Origin: Rhodobacterales bacterium HKCCE3408
GTDB taxonomy: Bacteria > Pseudomonadota > Alphaproteobacteria > Rhodobacterales > Rhodobacteraceae
Direction: 5' to 3'
Length of the DNA stretch: 64,000 bases
NCBI GenBank assembly: GCA_015689705.1
Contig: WVSN01000008.1
Span: forward strand, 110,398-174,397
Position numbers and translations under genes: made by a program. A model generated the notes under the pieces. The model was not told where the DNA came from and ran no database searches. It saw nothing but the letters and a program-made list of their open reading frames with translations. Position 1 is the first letter of the stretch. Each line of letters opens with the position of its first letter. Positions 15,950 through 25,279 of this stretch are shown here, one piece after another.

Positions 15950-17493
15950 ACCTCGCGCTCTGGTTGGAACGGGCGGCACGTCTCAATCCTCAAGCCCCGG
16001 CGCTCATGCGCGGCACGCAGCTGATCGCCGATTACGACACGTTCCTGACCCGCGTCCTGCGTCTGGCGACCGTCCTGTGCGACGACATGGGCATCGAGGC
16101 TGGTGACCATGTGGCGATCTTTCTGCCCAACACGACCGAATACCTCGAAATTCTGAATGCCATCTGGGCTGTCGGCGCCGCCGCTGTGCCGATCAATGCC
16201 AAGCTGCACCCGCGCGAAGCCGCGTGGATCGTGGAACACGCCCGGTCCCGACTGGTCTTCGCAACCGGGCACGCGCGCGAGGCGCTGATGGCGTTGCCCG
16301 AAATGTCCGACCGGCAGGTGATCGACCCGTTTGCAGCGGAGCTCGACGCCGCCTGTCACAATGCTTCGCTGGCCAGGATCGAACCGCGACAGCCTTCGGA
16401 CACGGCCTGGGTGTTCTATACCTCCGGCACGACCGGCCGGCCCAAGGGTGTGATGCTCACCCACGGCAACCTGATGGCGATGGCGCAGAGCTATTTCATC
16501 GACATCGACATGGTCGAGCCGGGCGATTGCACCCTTTACGCCGCGCCGATGTCGCATGGCGCGGGCCTCTACAGCCTTCCGTTCACCTTGCGCGGCGCGC
16601 GCCACGTCGTCCCGGTTTCGGGCGGGTTCGATGCCGAGGAGATCGCCGGTCTCGCGCCGCACCTGGGCAATGTCTGCCTGTTCGGGGCACCGACCATGGT
16701 GCGCCGGATGGTCGCCCGCTCGCGAGAGAGCGGCTACGACGGCGCCGGGATCAAGACAGTGATCTATGGCGGCGGTCCGATGTACGTGGCCGACATCATG
16801 GAAGCGGTCGAGCGGCTCGGGCCGCGCTTCGTCCAAGTCTACGGACAAGGCGAAAGCCCGATGACGATCACCGCATTGAGCCGGGCGCAGGTCTGCGACC
16901 GGACCCATCCGCGCTGGCGCGAGCGGCTGGCGTCAGTCGGCGTGGCGCAGTCCTGCGTCGAGGTTATCGTCGCCGATGACGACGGCACGGCGCTCCCGTC
17001 CGGACGGGCCGGCGAGATTCTGGTGCGCGGGCCGACCGTGATGAAGGGCTACTTGGGCAACGAAGAGGCGACCGCGCGGACGATCAAGGATGGCTGGTTG
17101 CGGACCGGCGATATCGGCGCGATGGACGCCGAGGGCTTCGTCACCCTGCAGGACCGCGCAAAGGACGTGATCGTGTCGGGCGGCAGCAACATCTACCCGC
17201 GCGAAGTGGAAGAGGTTTTGCTCACCCATTCCGACGTGGCGCAGGTCTCCGTCGTCGGTCATCCCGACCCGGAATGGGGCGAGTCCGTCGTCGCCTTCGT
17301 TGTGCCCGAAACTGGCTCCGTCGTGTCGACCGAGGCACTCGACGCGTGGTGCCTGTCCCAGATCGCCCGCTTCAAGAGACCCAAGCGCTACGTCTTTGTC
17401 CCGGATCTGCCCAAGAACGCCTACGGCAAGGTTCTGAAGACGTCGCTTCGCGATCACCTGAACGGATGTCAGGCAGACGTTGAACCGATGTGA
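15946..17493 (+). CDS. AMP-forming acyl-CoA synthetase
   Basis: This 515-residue ANL-superfamily enzyme shows the P-loop motif YTSGTTGRPKGVM near residue 160, the YGQGESP motif, the TGDIG aspartate motif, the SGGSNIYPREVEE hinge segment and the C-terminal lysine in NAYGKVLK. It should adenylate a carboxylic acid and transfer it to CoA. It is coupled to the thiolase by an ATGA overlap. Whether the substrate is short-chain, fatty or aromatic cannot be decided by reading. Confidence 0.9.
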   Translation: MNLALWLERAARLNPQAPALMRGTQLIADYDTFLTRVLRLATVLCDDMGIEAGDHVAIFLPNTTEYLEILNAIWAVGAAAVPINAKLHPREAAWIVEHARSRLVFATGHAREALMALPEMSDRQVIDPFAAELDAACHNASLARIEPRQPSDTAWVFYTSGTTGRPKGVMLTHGNLMAMAQSYFIDIDMVEPGDCTLYAAPMSHGAGLYSLPFTLRGARHVVPVSGGFDAEEIAGLAPHLGNVCLFGAPTMVRRMVARSRESGYDGAGIKTVIYGGGPMYVADIMEAVERLGPRFVQVYGQGESPMTITALSRAQVCDRTHPRWRERLASVGVAQSCVEVIVADDDGTALPSGRAGEILVRGPTVMKGYLGNEEATARTIKDGWLRTGDIGAMDAEGFVTLQDRAKDVIVSGGSNIYPREVEEVLLTHSDVAQVSVVGHPDPEWGESVVAFVVPETGSVVSTEALDAWCLSQIARFKRPKRYVFVPDLPKNAYGKVLKTSLRDHLNGCQADVEPM

Positions 17494-17562
17494 CCGCCTG
17501 CGCGTCCTTCCCCGCCACGGCTGCCATTTGCCGGGGGAATACCGGGAACGCTACTCCGAGGG

Positions 17563-18279
17563 TCAGCGAAGCTCTTCGACTTTGCGCATATCTGCCCGAT
17601 CTCCGCTGCCACTCGGGGCGCGTAATCCGGCTGACAGGAAGCGGACCATCTGGCGCATGATCTCCTCCTTGTCGGTGACGTCGCAGACGCCTTTCGACAG
17701 GGTGTGGAAGCGACCGCCAACCTCCATATCCGCAAGCGCCGCCAGCATGGTGCTGATGGTGAAGTGATAGCGCCACTGCACCTCGTCTTCGGCGAGGTAC
17801 GGCATCGCCTCGCGCATCGCCTGAAGCAGTCGTTGCGCAGCGGGCTCGAGGTATTCGCGGATCAGGGCACGGCCCAGCTCGGTCGGGCGGACACGGTTCA
17901 TCAGAGCGATCCGCAGGAAGATCATCCCGGCGTTCTCGCGGCCCTTCGGCCCGATGATGTAGGGGTGCAGCAGCGCCTCGACGATATCTTCGACCGGAAT
18001 GGGACCATCGCCCGCTCTTGCCTGCGCGCGATCGAGAGCTTCGGTGCGCGCCTCATTCAGAGGTTCGGCCAGATCCTCGAGCACCGCGCGCAGCAGGCCC
18101 TCTTTCGACCCGAAATGGTAATTGACCGCGGCGACGTTCGCGCCTGCCTCATCGGTTACGGCGCGAATGGAGACGTCGAGGCCGTACTGCGCCAGGAAGT
18201 CTTCGGTCGCCCTGAGAATGCGTTCACGCGTCTCCGGGCTCCGCACGGTTTCACGGCTGCGGGAAATCTGTGCGCTCAT
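17563..18279 (-). CDS. TetR-family regulator
   Basis: The start at 18279 (MSAQISRSRETVRSPETRERIL) follows AGGAAG. The 238-residue protein has the N-terminal HTH (ATEDFLAQYGLDVSIRAVTDEAG, then AAVNYHFGSKEGLL) and a helical C-terminal domain of the AefR/CerR-like type. It is last in the minus-strand direction after the TRAP, hydrolase and FAH genes, with a 76-base gap. It probably controls that operon, or the convergent thiolase-ligase pair, in response to a pathway intermediate. Confidence 0.85.
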   Translation of the reverse strand: MSAQISRSRETVRSPETRERILRATEDFLAQYGLDVSIRAVTDEAGANVAAVNYHFGSKEGLLRAVLEDLAEPLNEARTEALDRAQARAGDGPIPVEDIVEALLHPYIIGPKGRENAGMIFLRIALMNRVRPTELGRALIREYLEPAAQRLLQAMREAMPYLAEDEVQWRYHFTISTMLAALADMEVGGRFHTLSKGVCDVTDKEEIMRQMVRFLSAGLRAPSGSGDRADMRKVEELR

Positions 18280-18355
18280 CAATTCTTCCTGTGACCCGGC
18301 CATTTCGTGGCAAAGGAGGCGCATGTCAACGTCGCCGGCAAGCCGTGTGCTGCGC

Positions 18356-19309
18356 TCATGCCGGTATCCGGCTGCCTGCGGTGCCGGCCATCTCCCGGCG
18401 CTGGCCGATCGTATTGCACAACCGGCCGAGCCCCTCGATCTCCAGCTCGACCCGGTCGCCCGGCGACAGGAAGCGGCCGAATTCCAGCCCACAGCCGTTG
18501 CCCACCGTACCCGAACACAGGATCTCTCCTGCATGCAGCGTCTGATCGCGCGACACGAACGAAATCACGTCGGAGAAGCTGTGGTGCATCGTGTCCGACC
18601 GCCCCTCCGACCAGAGTTCGCCGTTGATCCACGCCCGCATGTTCAGGCCGTCGGCCGGGTTCACCTCGTCCGCGGTCACAAGCCACGGCCCCATCGCATT
18701 AGCGCCGTCCCAATCCTTCGCCTTGGAGGTGCCCAGTCCGACCGCCATTTCCGCCATCTGGGTGTCGCGGGCCGAAAAATCGTTGAAAATCATGTAGCCG
18801 AACACATGGGCCGGCGCGTCCTCGACCCGGATATCGCGTCCGCCGGTCCCCAGGACGCAGGCCATTTCCAGTTCGTAATCCAACCGGGTTTCGCCGGTCG
18901 GCCAGAGGATTTCGTCCTCCGGCCCGCAGACGGCGAAGCGATTGGCGGTGTAATAGACCGGACGGCGATACCAGAGGTCCGGCACATCGACATCGGCCGG
19001 ATCGATCCGGGCCGGCGCCCGACCGAACAGGTGCCGGTTGGCGCGGGCCTGCCGCAGATGCTGCTCGAAACACAGGGCATCGCGCATCTGGATCGGCACC
19101 GGCAGTGGCGCGCGCAATCGCACCCCGAGCAGCGGCACGCGGCGCGCATCGGAAAGCTCTGAGCGCGCGGCCTCCAGCCCCTCGGCACCGCTTTCGATCA
19201 GGTCCTGCATCGACGCGAAGGCAGGCGCGCCCTCGAGAACCGCGATCTCATCGCCCTCGACCGCGCCGATCGCGCGCCGGCCTTCCGCTTCGAACGTCAC
19301 CAGCTTCAT
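18356..19309 (-). CDS. Fumarylacetoacetate hydrolase-fold protein
   Basis: The 317-residue protein carries the FAH-type catalytic domain from about residue 70. Candidate metal ligands lie in LDYELEMACVLG (acidic pair) and GYMIFNDFSARDTQ, and KAKDWDGANAMGPWLVT matches the conserved substrate loop. The family cleaves or decarboxylates beta-diketo and 2-oxo acid compounds in aromatic breakdown. It lies 61 bases after the metallo-hydrolase gene in the same operon, which supports a catabolic role in handling whatever the TRAP system imports. Confidence 0.85.
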   Translation of the reverse strand: MKLVTFEAEGRRAIGAVEGDEIAVLEGAPAFASMQDLIESGAEGLEAARSELSDARRVPLLGVRLRAPLPVPIQMRDALCFEQHLRQARANRHLFGRAPARIDPADVDVPDLWYRRPVYYTANRFAVCGPEDEILWPTGETRLDYELEMACVLGTGGRDIRVEDAPAHVFGYMIFNDFSARDTQMAEMAVGLGTSKAKDWDGANAMGPWLVTADEVNPADGLNMRAWINGELWSEGRSDTMHHSFSDVISFVSRDQTLHAGEILCSGTVGNGCGLEFGRFLSPGDRVELEIEGLGRLCNTIGQRREMAGTAGSRIPA

Positions 19310-19370
19310 CGCAGCCCCTTCCTTGGACCCTCATCGCCGCTCCCCGAGCGGATCAGCACGGAACTTCCCT

Positions 19371-20369
19371 TCACGCCCGCTGCGCGCAGGCACATGCCGC
19401 GTCCGGTTCGTGCGGACAGACGGCGCCTTCCCGGTACCGCAGCATGTGCCGGAAGATGTCCTCGCGGGACGGATCGACCACACCGTTCGTCAGCTCGCGA
19501 TAGACCGTAGCAACGTTCGCGATGATCCGGTCGCGGTCGAGCCAGTCGTCAGACATGGACCGTCCGAGATCGAACGCCGCCTCGTCCCAGGGCAGACCGG
19601 CGGCATGGCGCGCCGTCGCGCCGTCGCGCACGGCGACCAGGTACTCGCGCATCTCCGCCACCTCGCGCTTCGTGCTGACCGGGCCATGACCCGGCACGAC
19701 AACGTCCACATCCCAGGACTCGATGGCTTCGCAGGCGGCGATCCAGTTCCCGATCGGCCCCGACCACATTAGCGGATGACTGCCCGAAAACAGCAGGTCC
19801 CCGGTGAAGACGACCCGCGCATCCGGGACATGAACGACGATATCGCCGCGCGTATGGGCCGGTCCGAACTCGGTCAGTTCGATCCGTCGGTCTCCCACCT
19901 GCAGCGTTCTCCGGCCCGAGAATGTTTCGGTCGGAGGCCTGTGCCCGATATCGGAAAAATCGAAGATCGACCCCATGGTTTCCTGAAGAAAACGCCCGGT
20001 CTCGCCCATATCGCGCCATCCGGCCATCATCGCCTGAAACACTGGTGCAGGGCGTTCCTCCATCTCGTCGGCGCAGGCCTGTGACGCAATGATCCGGGTG
20101 TCGCCGACCAGGTGGTTGCCGAAGGTATGATCCCCGTTGGCATGGGTGTTCACGAGTGTGCCGATCCGCTGAGCCGCTGGCGTCGCGCGGCGGTAGGCAT
20201 CCAGCATGTCCTGGGTCAGCGCGCCGGTAAACAGCGTGTCGACGAGCAGGCTCTGGTCGCCGTCGGTGATGAGGCCGCTGTTGCTCCACCCCCACGAGCC
20301 ATCTCCCTGCACCCAGGCAAATAAGCCGTCGCCAAGGTCGTGTAGCTCGCGTTTTACCATTGGTGTCAT
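19371..20369 (-). CDS. MBL-fold metallo-hydrolase
   Basis: The 332-residue protein has the beta-lactamase-fold zinc signature HANGDHTFG near residue 76, where Asn replaces the second histidine of the usual HxHxDH. Further ligand motifs are FGPAHTRGDIVVH, VFTGDLLF and VVPGHGP. No signal peptide is evident, so it is cytosolic. A GGAGG ribosome site selects the ATG at 20369. It begins 14 bases after the TRAP permease stop. Relatives hydrolyse thioesters, lactones and similar bonds; the exact reaction is unknown. Confidence 0.85.
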   Translation of the reverse strand: MTPMVKRELHDLGDGLFAWVQGDGSWGWSNSGLITDGDQSLLVDTLFTGALTQDMLDAYRRATPAAQRIGTLVNTHANGDHTFGNHLVGDTRIIASQACADEMEERPAPVFQAMMAGWRDMGETGRFLQETMGSIFDFSDIGHRPPTETFSGRRTLQVGDRRIELTEFGPAHTRGDIVVHVPDARVVFTGDLLFSGSHPLMWSGPIGNWIAACEAIESWDVDVVVPGHGPVSTKREVAEMREYLVAVRDGATARHAAGLPWDEAAFDLGRSMSDDWLDRDRIIANVATVYRELTNGVVDPSREDIFRHMLRYREGAVCPHEPDAACACAQRA

Positions 20370-20383
20370 GGCCGCCTCCGCAT

Positions 20384-21688
20384 TCAGACAAGGAACAAGG
20401 CGATGACCGGCAGCACCATGAGCAGCACGATGAGCGCGAGCATCGCCAGTGCGAACGGCATTGCACCGGTGAAGATGTCGCCGAGCGTGATGCTCGGGTC
20501 GTCGAGGTTCGACCGGATGACGAAACAGGCCATCCCGAGCGGCGGGGTCAGCAGCCCCACTTCGACCGCGACGATCGTCAGGATACCGAACCAGACGAGG
20601 TTCAGGTCGAGCGCGATCGCGATCGGAAGAACCAGCGGCACGAGGATCAGCAGGATCGACGCACTGTCGAGGATCGTGCCGAGCAGGATGATCGCGAGCA
20701 GATACAGCACGAGGATCGACAGCGCCGACAGGTCGTAGTGCTGGAGAAGCTCCACCATCTCGCCCGGCAGTCCGGTGAGCGCCAGGAGCCGCGAATACAT
20801 GTGCGCAGCGATCAGCAGGAAGGTGATCGAGGCCGTTACCTGCCCCGTTTCGATCAGGATACCACCCAGGGCGCGCAGTCCCAGGCGTCCTTTCGCGACG
20901 GCAATCACCAGCGCGCCAAGGGCACCGACCGCGCCGGCCTCGGTCGGCGTGAAGAACCCGCCGTAGATGCCGCCCAGAACCAGAAGGATCAGCAGCGCGA
21001 TCGGAGAGGCTTTCTGCAGCATGACCATCGTCGACATCAGCGGCATGTCACTGTCCTGCGGAGTCCCGGTGAAGCCGGGGGCGAAACGCGCCAATCCGGC
21101 GATGAGAAGGCAGAACAAGGCGGCCAGCAGGATCCCCGGGCCGATCCCCGCGGTGAAGAGATCGCCGATCGACACCTCGGCGATGATCCCGAACAGGATC
21201 AGCAGCAGCGAGGGCGGGATCAACATGCCGAGAACCGACGAGCCCGCAACGACCCCAACCGAGAACTGCCGCGAATACCCCTGCCGGATCAGCTCCGGCA
21301 CAGCGACCTTGGTGAAGACCGAGGCCGAGGCTACGGAGGTTCCGTTCACCGCCGCGAAGATCGCGTTCGCGAAGACTGTCGCGATGCCCAGACCGCCGCG
21401 AAACCGTCGGAAGACCTGCCCGGCGACCTCGAAAACGTCCCGCCCGAGCCCGGACACCCCGACGAGGACGCCCATCAAAACGAACAGGGGGATGACGCCG
21501 AAAGAATACCGCGCCACCGACTCGAGCGCGGCGTTCGACAGAAGCGCCCCGGCGATCTCGAACCTGTCGCGGACCATCCAGACCCCGACGAAGGACACGA
21601 ACGACAGCGCGATGGCGACGTGCATGCCCGACTGGATCAGGATCAGGATCGCGGCGATAGAGACGATGCCGATTTCGACGCTGCTCAT
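20384..21688 (-). CDS. TRAP transporter large permease (DctM type)
   Basis: The 434-residue integral membrane protein has about 12 hydrophobic helices and the DctM signature regions (YSFGVIPLFVLMGVL, GTSVASASVFTKVAVPELIRQGY, SSVLGMLIPPSLLLI). It forms the ion-coupled translocation channel together with the small permease. Its ATG overlaps the small permease stop (ATGA). The imported substrate should be a carboxylate, which fits the CoA-ligase and hydrolase genes around it. Confidence 0.93.
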   Translation of the reverse strand: MSSVEIGIVSIAAILILIQSGMHVAIALSFVSFVGVWMVRDRFEIAGALLSNAALESVARYSFGVIPLFVLMGVLVGVSGLGRDVFEVAGQVFRRFRGGLGIATVFANAIFAAVNGTSVASASVFTKVAVPELIRQGYSRQFSVGVVAGSSVLGMLIPPSLLLILFGIIAEVSIGDLFTAGIGPGILLAALFCLLIAGLARFAPGFTGTPQDSDMPLMSTMVMLQKASPIALLILLVLGGIYGGFFTPTEAGAVGALGALVIAVAKGRLGLRALGGILIETGQVTASITFLLIAAHMYSRLLALTGLPGEMVELLQHYDLSALSILVLYLLAIILLGTILDSASILLILVPLVLPIAIALDLNLVWFGILTIVAVEVGLLTPPLGMACFVIRSNLDDPSITLGDIFTGAMPFALAMLALIVLLMVLPVIALFLV

Positions 21689-22239
21689 GGCTCGGCCCTG
21701 CCGGAGAGAAGCGCCGTCAGGTAGCCAAGGCTGATGAGCGCGTAGGCCACCAGTGACAAAGCCAGGCCGATCACGACCATCAGGACGAAGGGCCAGCTTG
21801 GCAGGAGAAGGACGCCGTAAAGGCCGACCGTCTCGTTTCGCTCCACTGCCGTGACCAGTTCCGGGGCCACGAAATACAGCATGATGGCCAGCATCAGAGT
21901 CCCGAGGATGTGGTGGAACGTATCAAGCGCGAGTGCGGCCCTTGGCCGGCCCCGCTCGAGCCTGCCGATCAGCATGTCCGAGCGGATGTTCCGGCCCATC
22001 AGCGTCGCATGGGGCAATTGCAGGAACACGATCGACACGATGGCGGCGCTGACGATCTCAGCCGTGGCGGGCATCGGGGTCCCGAACAGGCCCCGGCCCA
22101 CCACGTCGGCATTGATCAGCGCCATGATCCCCAGCGTGCCGACGCTTCCAGCAACCGCACAGGTCATCGCAACACTGTGGATCAGCCGGTACGCGCGTCC
22201 GCCAGCCGGAACAGGCAGGGCAGGAGCGGCCGCAGTCAT
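21685..22239 (-). CDS. TRAP transporter small permease (DctQ type)
   Basis: The ATG at 22239 overlaps the stop of the binding-protein gene. The 184-residue protein has four transmembrane helices and the typical DctQ core: NADVVGRGLFGTPMPATAEI, LPHATLMGRNIRSDMLI. It pairs with the large permease in the inner membrane. A longer frame begins at 22350 but would lie in the coding sequence of the upstream gene, so the shorter form was chosen. Confidence 0.9.
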   Translation of the reverse strand: MTAAAPALPVPAGGRAYRLIHSVAMTCAVAGSVGTLGIMALINADVVGRGLFGTPMPATAEIVSAAIVSIVFLQLPHATLMGRNIRSDMLIGRLERGRPRAALALDTFHHILGTLMLAIMLYFVAPELVTAVERNETVGLYGVLLLPSWPFVLMVVIGLALSLVAYALISLGYLTALLSGRAEP

Positions 22240-23303
22240 TCCTGCAGCCAGTCCCGGGCGAACGTGATCCCGGCCTCTCCGCTCAGCCGCAGATAGGTCT
22301 CGAGCACCTCGGTGCCGGGCATGCCGCGCGCGTCCAGTCCCTCGGCCCATTCCCGGGCGATGTTCGGCAGGGCGGCGGCATAGGCGGCCCGGGCCTCGTC
22401 CGACAGATCGGAAATGGTGGCGCCGTTCTCGACGGCCGTCGCGAGGCTGGCGGCGCCGCCCTGGTAGTAATCCTCGGCGACGCGAACGCGGTACTCGTCC
22501 GCAACGTCCAGCATCACCGTGCGAACCTCCTCGGGCAGCCGGTCCCAGCTGTCGAGATTGACCGTCAACGCGGACGCGGAGTTCGCCCCGTAGTTGATCC
22601 GCGTGATGTATTCGGCCTCTTCGTAGAACCGGTACGGCGCTATGGCGGATTCGAAGGTCATGATCCCGTCGATCAGACCGGTGGCCATGGAATTGTAGAA
22701 GTCTGGCAGCGCCCCCGTCACCGGGACGGCGCCCGTATCGCGGAGCCAGTTCACGGCAAGCCCGCCGGTCCCGATCCGGTGCCCTTCGAGGTCAGCGACC
22801 CCGCTGATCGGGAAGTCGCTGAGGATGTGGTAGGTGTCGATACCCACCGGCGCGAGAACCATCTGGTTATGACGCTGCCACGCCTCCCCCATCTCGGGCA
22901 CCTCTTCGTGCAGGCGGACAATGACATCCATGAGAAGCGGCAGGTTGTCGGTGCCGAAGGGCGTGACATAGGTGACCTGTTCCAGCGGCAGGCTGTCGGC
23001 CTCGAGCAGGTGCGGCACGTAGCCGAAATCGGCGATCCCGCTTTCGACCGCTTCCAGAACGCCGTTCACGTCGGCCACGGCGCCGGCATAGGCCTCGGTC
23101 CAGTCGATGTCGTATTCGCTGCCGGCCTCGGCCAGCCGACGGTTCACTTCGGGGATGAAGAAGTCGCGTACCCCGGCGACCCCCTTCGTGATCGGCGGAT
23201 GCCCGGCGACCACGGTAAGCGACAGCGTCTCGGCGCAGAGCCCGCTCGCGGTCAGGCCAAGACTGACGGTCGCCAGGGCGACCACGCTGGTTGCGGTTTT
23301 CAT
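22236..23303 (-). CDS. TRAP transporter solute-binding protein (DctP type)
   Basis: The 355-residue protein has a signal peptide (about residues 1-24, ending LCA-ET) and the DctP fold, with the conserved basic region GHRIGTGGLAVNWLRDTGAVPV and PDFYNSMATGLIDG. In this family an arginine near residue 180 usually clamps the ligand carboxylate. It captures substrate in the periplasm for the two permease subunits and is the first gene of the operon, preceded by a candidate promoter. Confidence 0.92.
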   Translation of the reverse strand: MKTATSVVALATVSLGLTASGLCAETLSLTVVAGHPPITKGVAGVRDFFIPEVNRRLAEAGSEYDIDWTEAYAGAVADVNGVLEAVESGIADFGYVPHLLEADSLPLEQVTYVTPFGTDNLPLLMDVIVRLHEEVPEMGEAWQRHNQMVLAPVGIDTYHILSDFPISGVADLEGHRIGTGGLAVNWLRDTGAVPVTGALPDFYNSMATGLIDGIMTFESAIAPYRFYEEAEYITRINYGANSASALTVNLDSWDRLPEEVRTVMLDVADEYRVRVAEDYYQGGAASLATAVENGATISDLSDEARAAYAAALPNIAREWAEGLDARGMPGTEVLETYLRLSGEAGITFARDWLQE

Positions 23304-23396
23304 TCTGTTGTCCTCCCTGATGCAGCCGCTGTTCGCAGCTCCGCGCCCGCCTTCCTCCGGCCTGTTGCCGCTGTTCTTCTTCCAACACCGGCAAAT

Positions 23397-23443
23397 ATCA
23401 AACGCGTGTTTTAATCGTTAGTTTGATTTTTTGAGCATGTCAA
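23397..23443 (-). promoter_or_regulatory. Candidate promoter and inverted repeat for the TRAP operon
   Basis: On the minus strand a perfect -35 TTGACA (23443-23438) is followed after 17 bases by a weak -10, TAACGA (23420-23415). The inverted repeat ATCAAAC / GTTTGAT with a 17-base spacer (23397-23427) covers the -10, as an operator would. It lies about 95 bases before the dctP start, in the 331-base gap to the divergent regulator at 23635; the rest of that gap holds nothing I can name. Confidence 0.45.
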
Positions 23444-23634
23444 TCCAATTGGTGAGAATGCCGGTTACCTGACGAAGCCCCGGCGCCATTCGCCCCCAGC
23501 CGAACGGGCAGCCGACGCCCCCAGGACGGCGCGCCGCCGACCTCCCGTTTCTGCGCCAACTTGCGGATTTCTTGGACAGCAGAGCGCCATACGCCCTAAA
23601 ATCGACCGCACAGGGGGCAAGGTTCACCGGATCA

Positions 23635-25185
23635 ATGGAGACGACACGCTTCGCCGATTTCACACTCTATCTTCGTTCCCGACGTTTGACCCGATCGGGC
23701 GAGGATATCCGGATCGGCGCGCGGGCCTTCGATCTGCTCGAGTTCCTCGTCGCCCGGCGGGATCAGGTCGTCAGCCGGGACGAGATCATGGAGACGGTCT
23801 GGCCCGACACCGTCGTCGGTGACAACAACCTGAACGTTCAGGTCGCCAATCTCCGGCGCCATCTCGGCCGCGACGCGATCGTCACGGTCCCCGGGCGCGG
23901 ATTGCGGTTCGCGCTGGACGTCGCTCCGCAGGAACCCGCACCCCCGTCCCTTCCGGACCGGCCGTCTATCGTCGCGTTGCCCTTCGCGAATCTCGGCGGA
24001 GACCCCGACCTTGACTGGATGGCGGACGGGTTTGTCGAGGACATCACGACCGAACTGTCACGGTTCCGCGATCTGTTCGTGGTCGCGCGCAACTCGGCCT
24101 ATGCCTTCGGCCAGACGCCGCGCGACCTGCGGGCAATTTCGCGCGAACTGGGCGTCCGCTACGCGCTGGAAGGCAGTGTCCGGGCCACGTCAAGCCGGGT
24201 CCGGGTCACGGCACAGCTGATCGACGCCACGACCGGCGGTCACATCTGGGCCGAGACCTTCGACCGGGACATGGCGGAGCATTTCGAAACCCAGGCCCGG
24301 GTGGCACGGGCTGTCGTCTCGTGCATCGCGCCGCAGATCGACCGGGCCGAGGCTGCGCGCATCGGCGCGAAGGCGCCCGAGGACCTGACGGCCTACGGGT
24401 TGGCGCAGCGCGGTTGGGCGATGATCTCGGCAGGGGAAATGGACCATGACCCGAGCTCACGCGATCGGGCGGCCGCACTGGCACGCGAAGCCCTGGCCCG
24501 GGATGCGGAGTCGGGGCTGGCGTGGCGGGTTCTGGCCTGGGTCGCGTGGTGGCACGTCTACCACGGCACGACCGGTTCAGTGCACGCGACGCTGGCCGAC
24601 GGGATCGAAGCGGCGACCAGGGCCATCACGGCCGACCCGACCGACCATCACGCCCGCCGGCTGAGGGGCCAGCTCCAGCTCATGACCAACAACGTCAGCG
24701 CGGGGCTGTCCGAATTGCGGCAGGCCCACGAGACCAACCCGAACTGCGCCCTGACCCTGTGCTGGCTTGGTCTCTACGAGGCCATCAACGGCGATCCGGC
24801 CGAGGGTGTTCCACTGGCCAGGGCCGGGCTGCGCCGCAGCCCGCGCGACCCGATGCGCGGGTCGATGCTGTGCGCGGTCGGCTTTTCGGAATTCGCCGCA
24901 CGGGACTACCGGGCGGCCTGCGCCACCGCCGAAGCCGCGCTGGCCGAGACGGAGAGAGGCGCGACACCGTTGATCCTCGGCACGATCGCCCAGGTCGGCG
25001 CCGGGCGACTGGAAGAGGCGATGCGGACCTTCCGCAAGGTTGAAGCGCTGGCACCAAAACTCGTCGCGGCCAGGCTGTCGGGGCAATGGCTGAGTGCGAA
25101 CAAGGACTACCTGCGCCGGGCACACATGTTCTTCCGCGTCGCGGCCGGGCTGGCGCCGCCCGACACAGCTGACACTCTGCGCTGA
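23635..25185 (+). CDS. Winged-helix regulator with TolB-like and TPR domains
   Basis: The start is placed at METTRFADFTLYL (23635). The 516-residue protein repeats the layout of the gene at 540: OmpR-type winged helix at residues 1-100 (IGARAFDLLEFLVARRDQVVSRDEIMETVW; VPGRGLRFAL), a TolB-like domain at about residues 110-230 (IVALPFANLGGDPDLDWMADGF, LGVRYALEGSV), then TPR repeats. It diverges from the TRAP operon, which is its most likely target. A start at 23572 would add 21 unsupported residues. Confidence 0.85.
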   Translation: METTRFADFTLYLRSRRLTRSGEDIRIGARAFDLLEFLVARRDQVVSRDEIMETVWPDTVVGDNNLNVQVANLRRHLGRDAIVTVPGRGLRFALDVAPQEPAPPSLPDRPSIVALPFANLGGDPDLDWMADGFVEDITTELSRFRDLFVVARNSAYAFGQTPRDLRAISRELGVRYALEGSVRATSSRVRVTAQLIDATTGGHIWAETFDRDMAEHFETQARVARAVVSCIAPQIDRAEAARIGAKAPEDLTAYGLAQRGWAMISAGEMDHDPSSRDRAAALAREALARDAESGLAWRVLAWVAWWHVYHGTTGSVHATLADGIEAATRAITADPTDHHARRLRGQLQLMTNNVSAGLSELRQAHETNPNCALTLCWLGLYEAINGDPAEGVPLARAGLRRSPRDPMRGSMLCAVGFSEFAARDYRAACATAEAALAETERGATPLILGTIAQVGAGRLEEAMRTFRKVEALAPKLVAARLSGQWLSANKDYLRRAHMFFRVAAGLAPPDTADTLR

Positions 25186-25279
25186 GCAGCGCAGGGCCGT
25201 TTTAGATCTTTTTAGGCCGACTGATAGACGCCGGCGGCCCTTGTGCGGGACGCTCTCCATGACCGTGAGGGAGGTTCAG

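Noticed and set aside
20360..21724. Long plus-strand frame (454 codons) opposite the TRAP large permease
   Set aside because: Extremely Arg/Asp/Gln-rich and without domains; the minus strand encodes a complete DctM with its signature motifs.
23418..23663. 81-codon minus-strand frame upstream of dctP
   Set aside because: It has no ribosome site or domain, overlaps the promoter of the TRAP operon and the start of the divergent regulator, and its composition is that of random GC-rich sequence.
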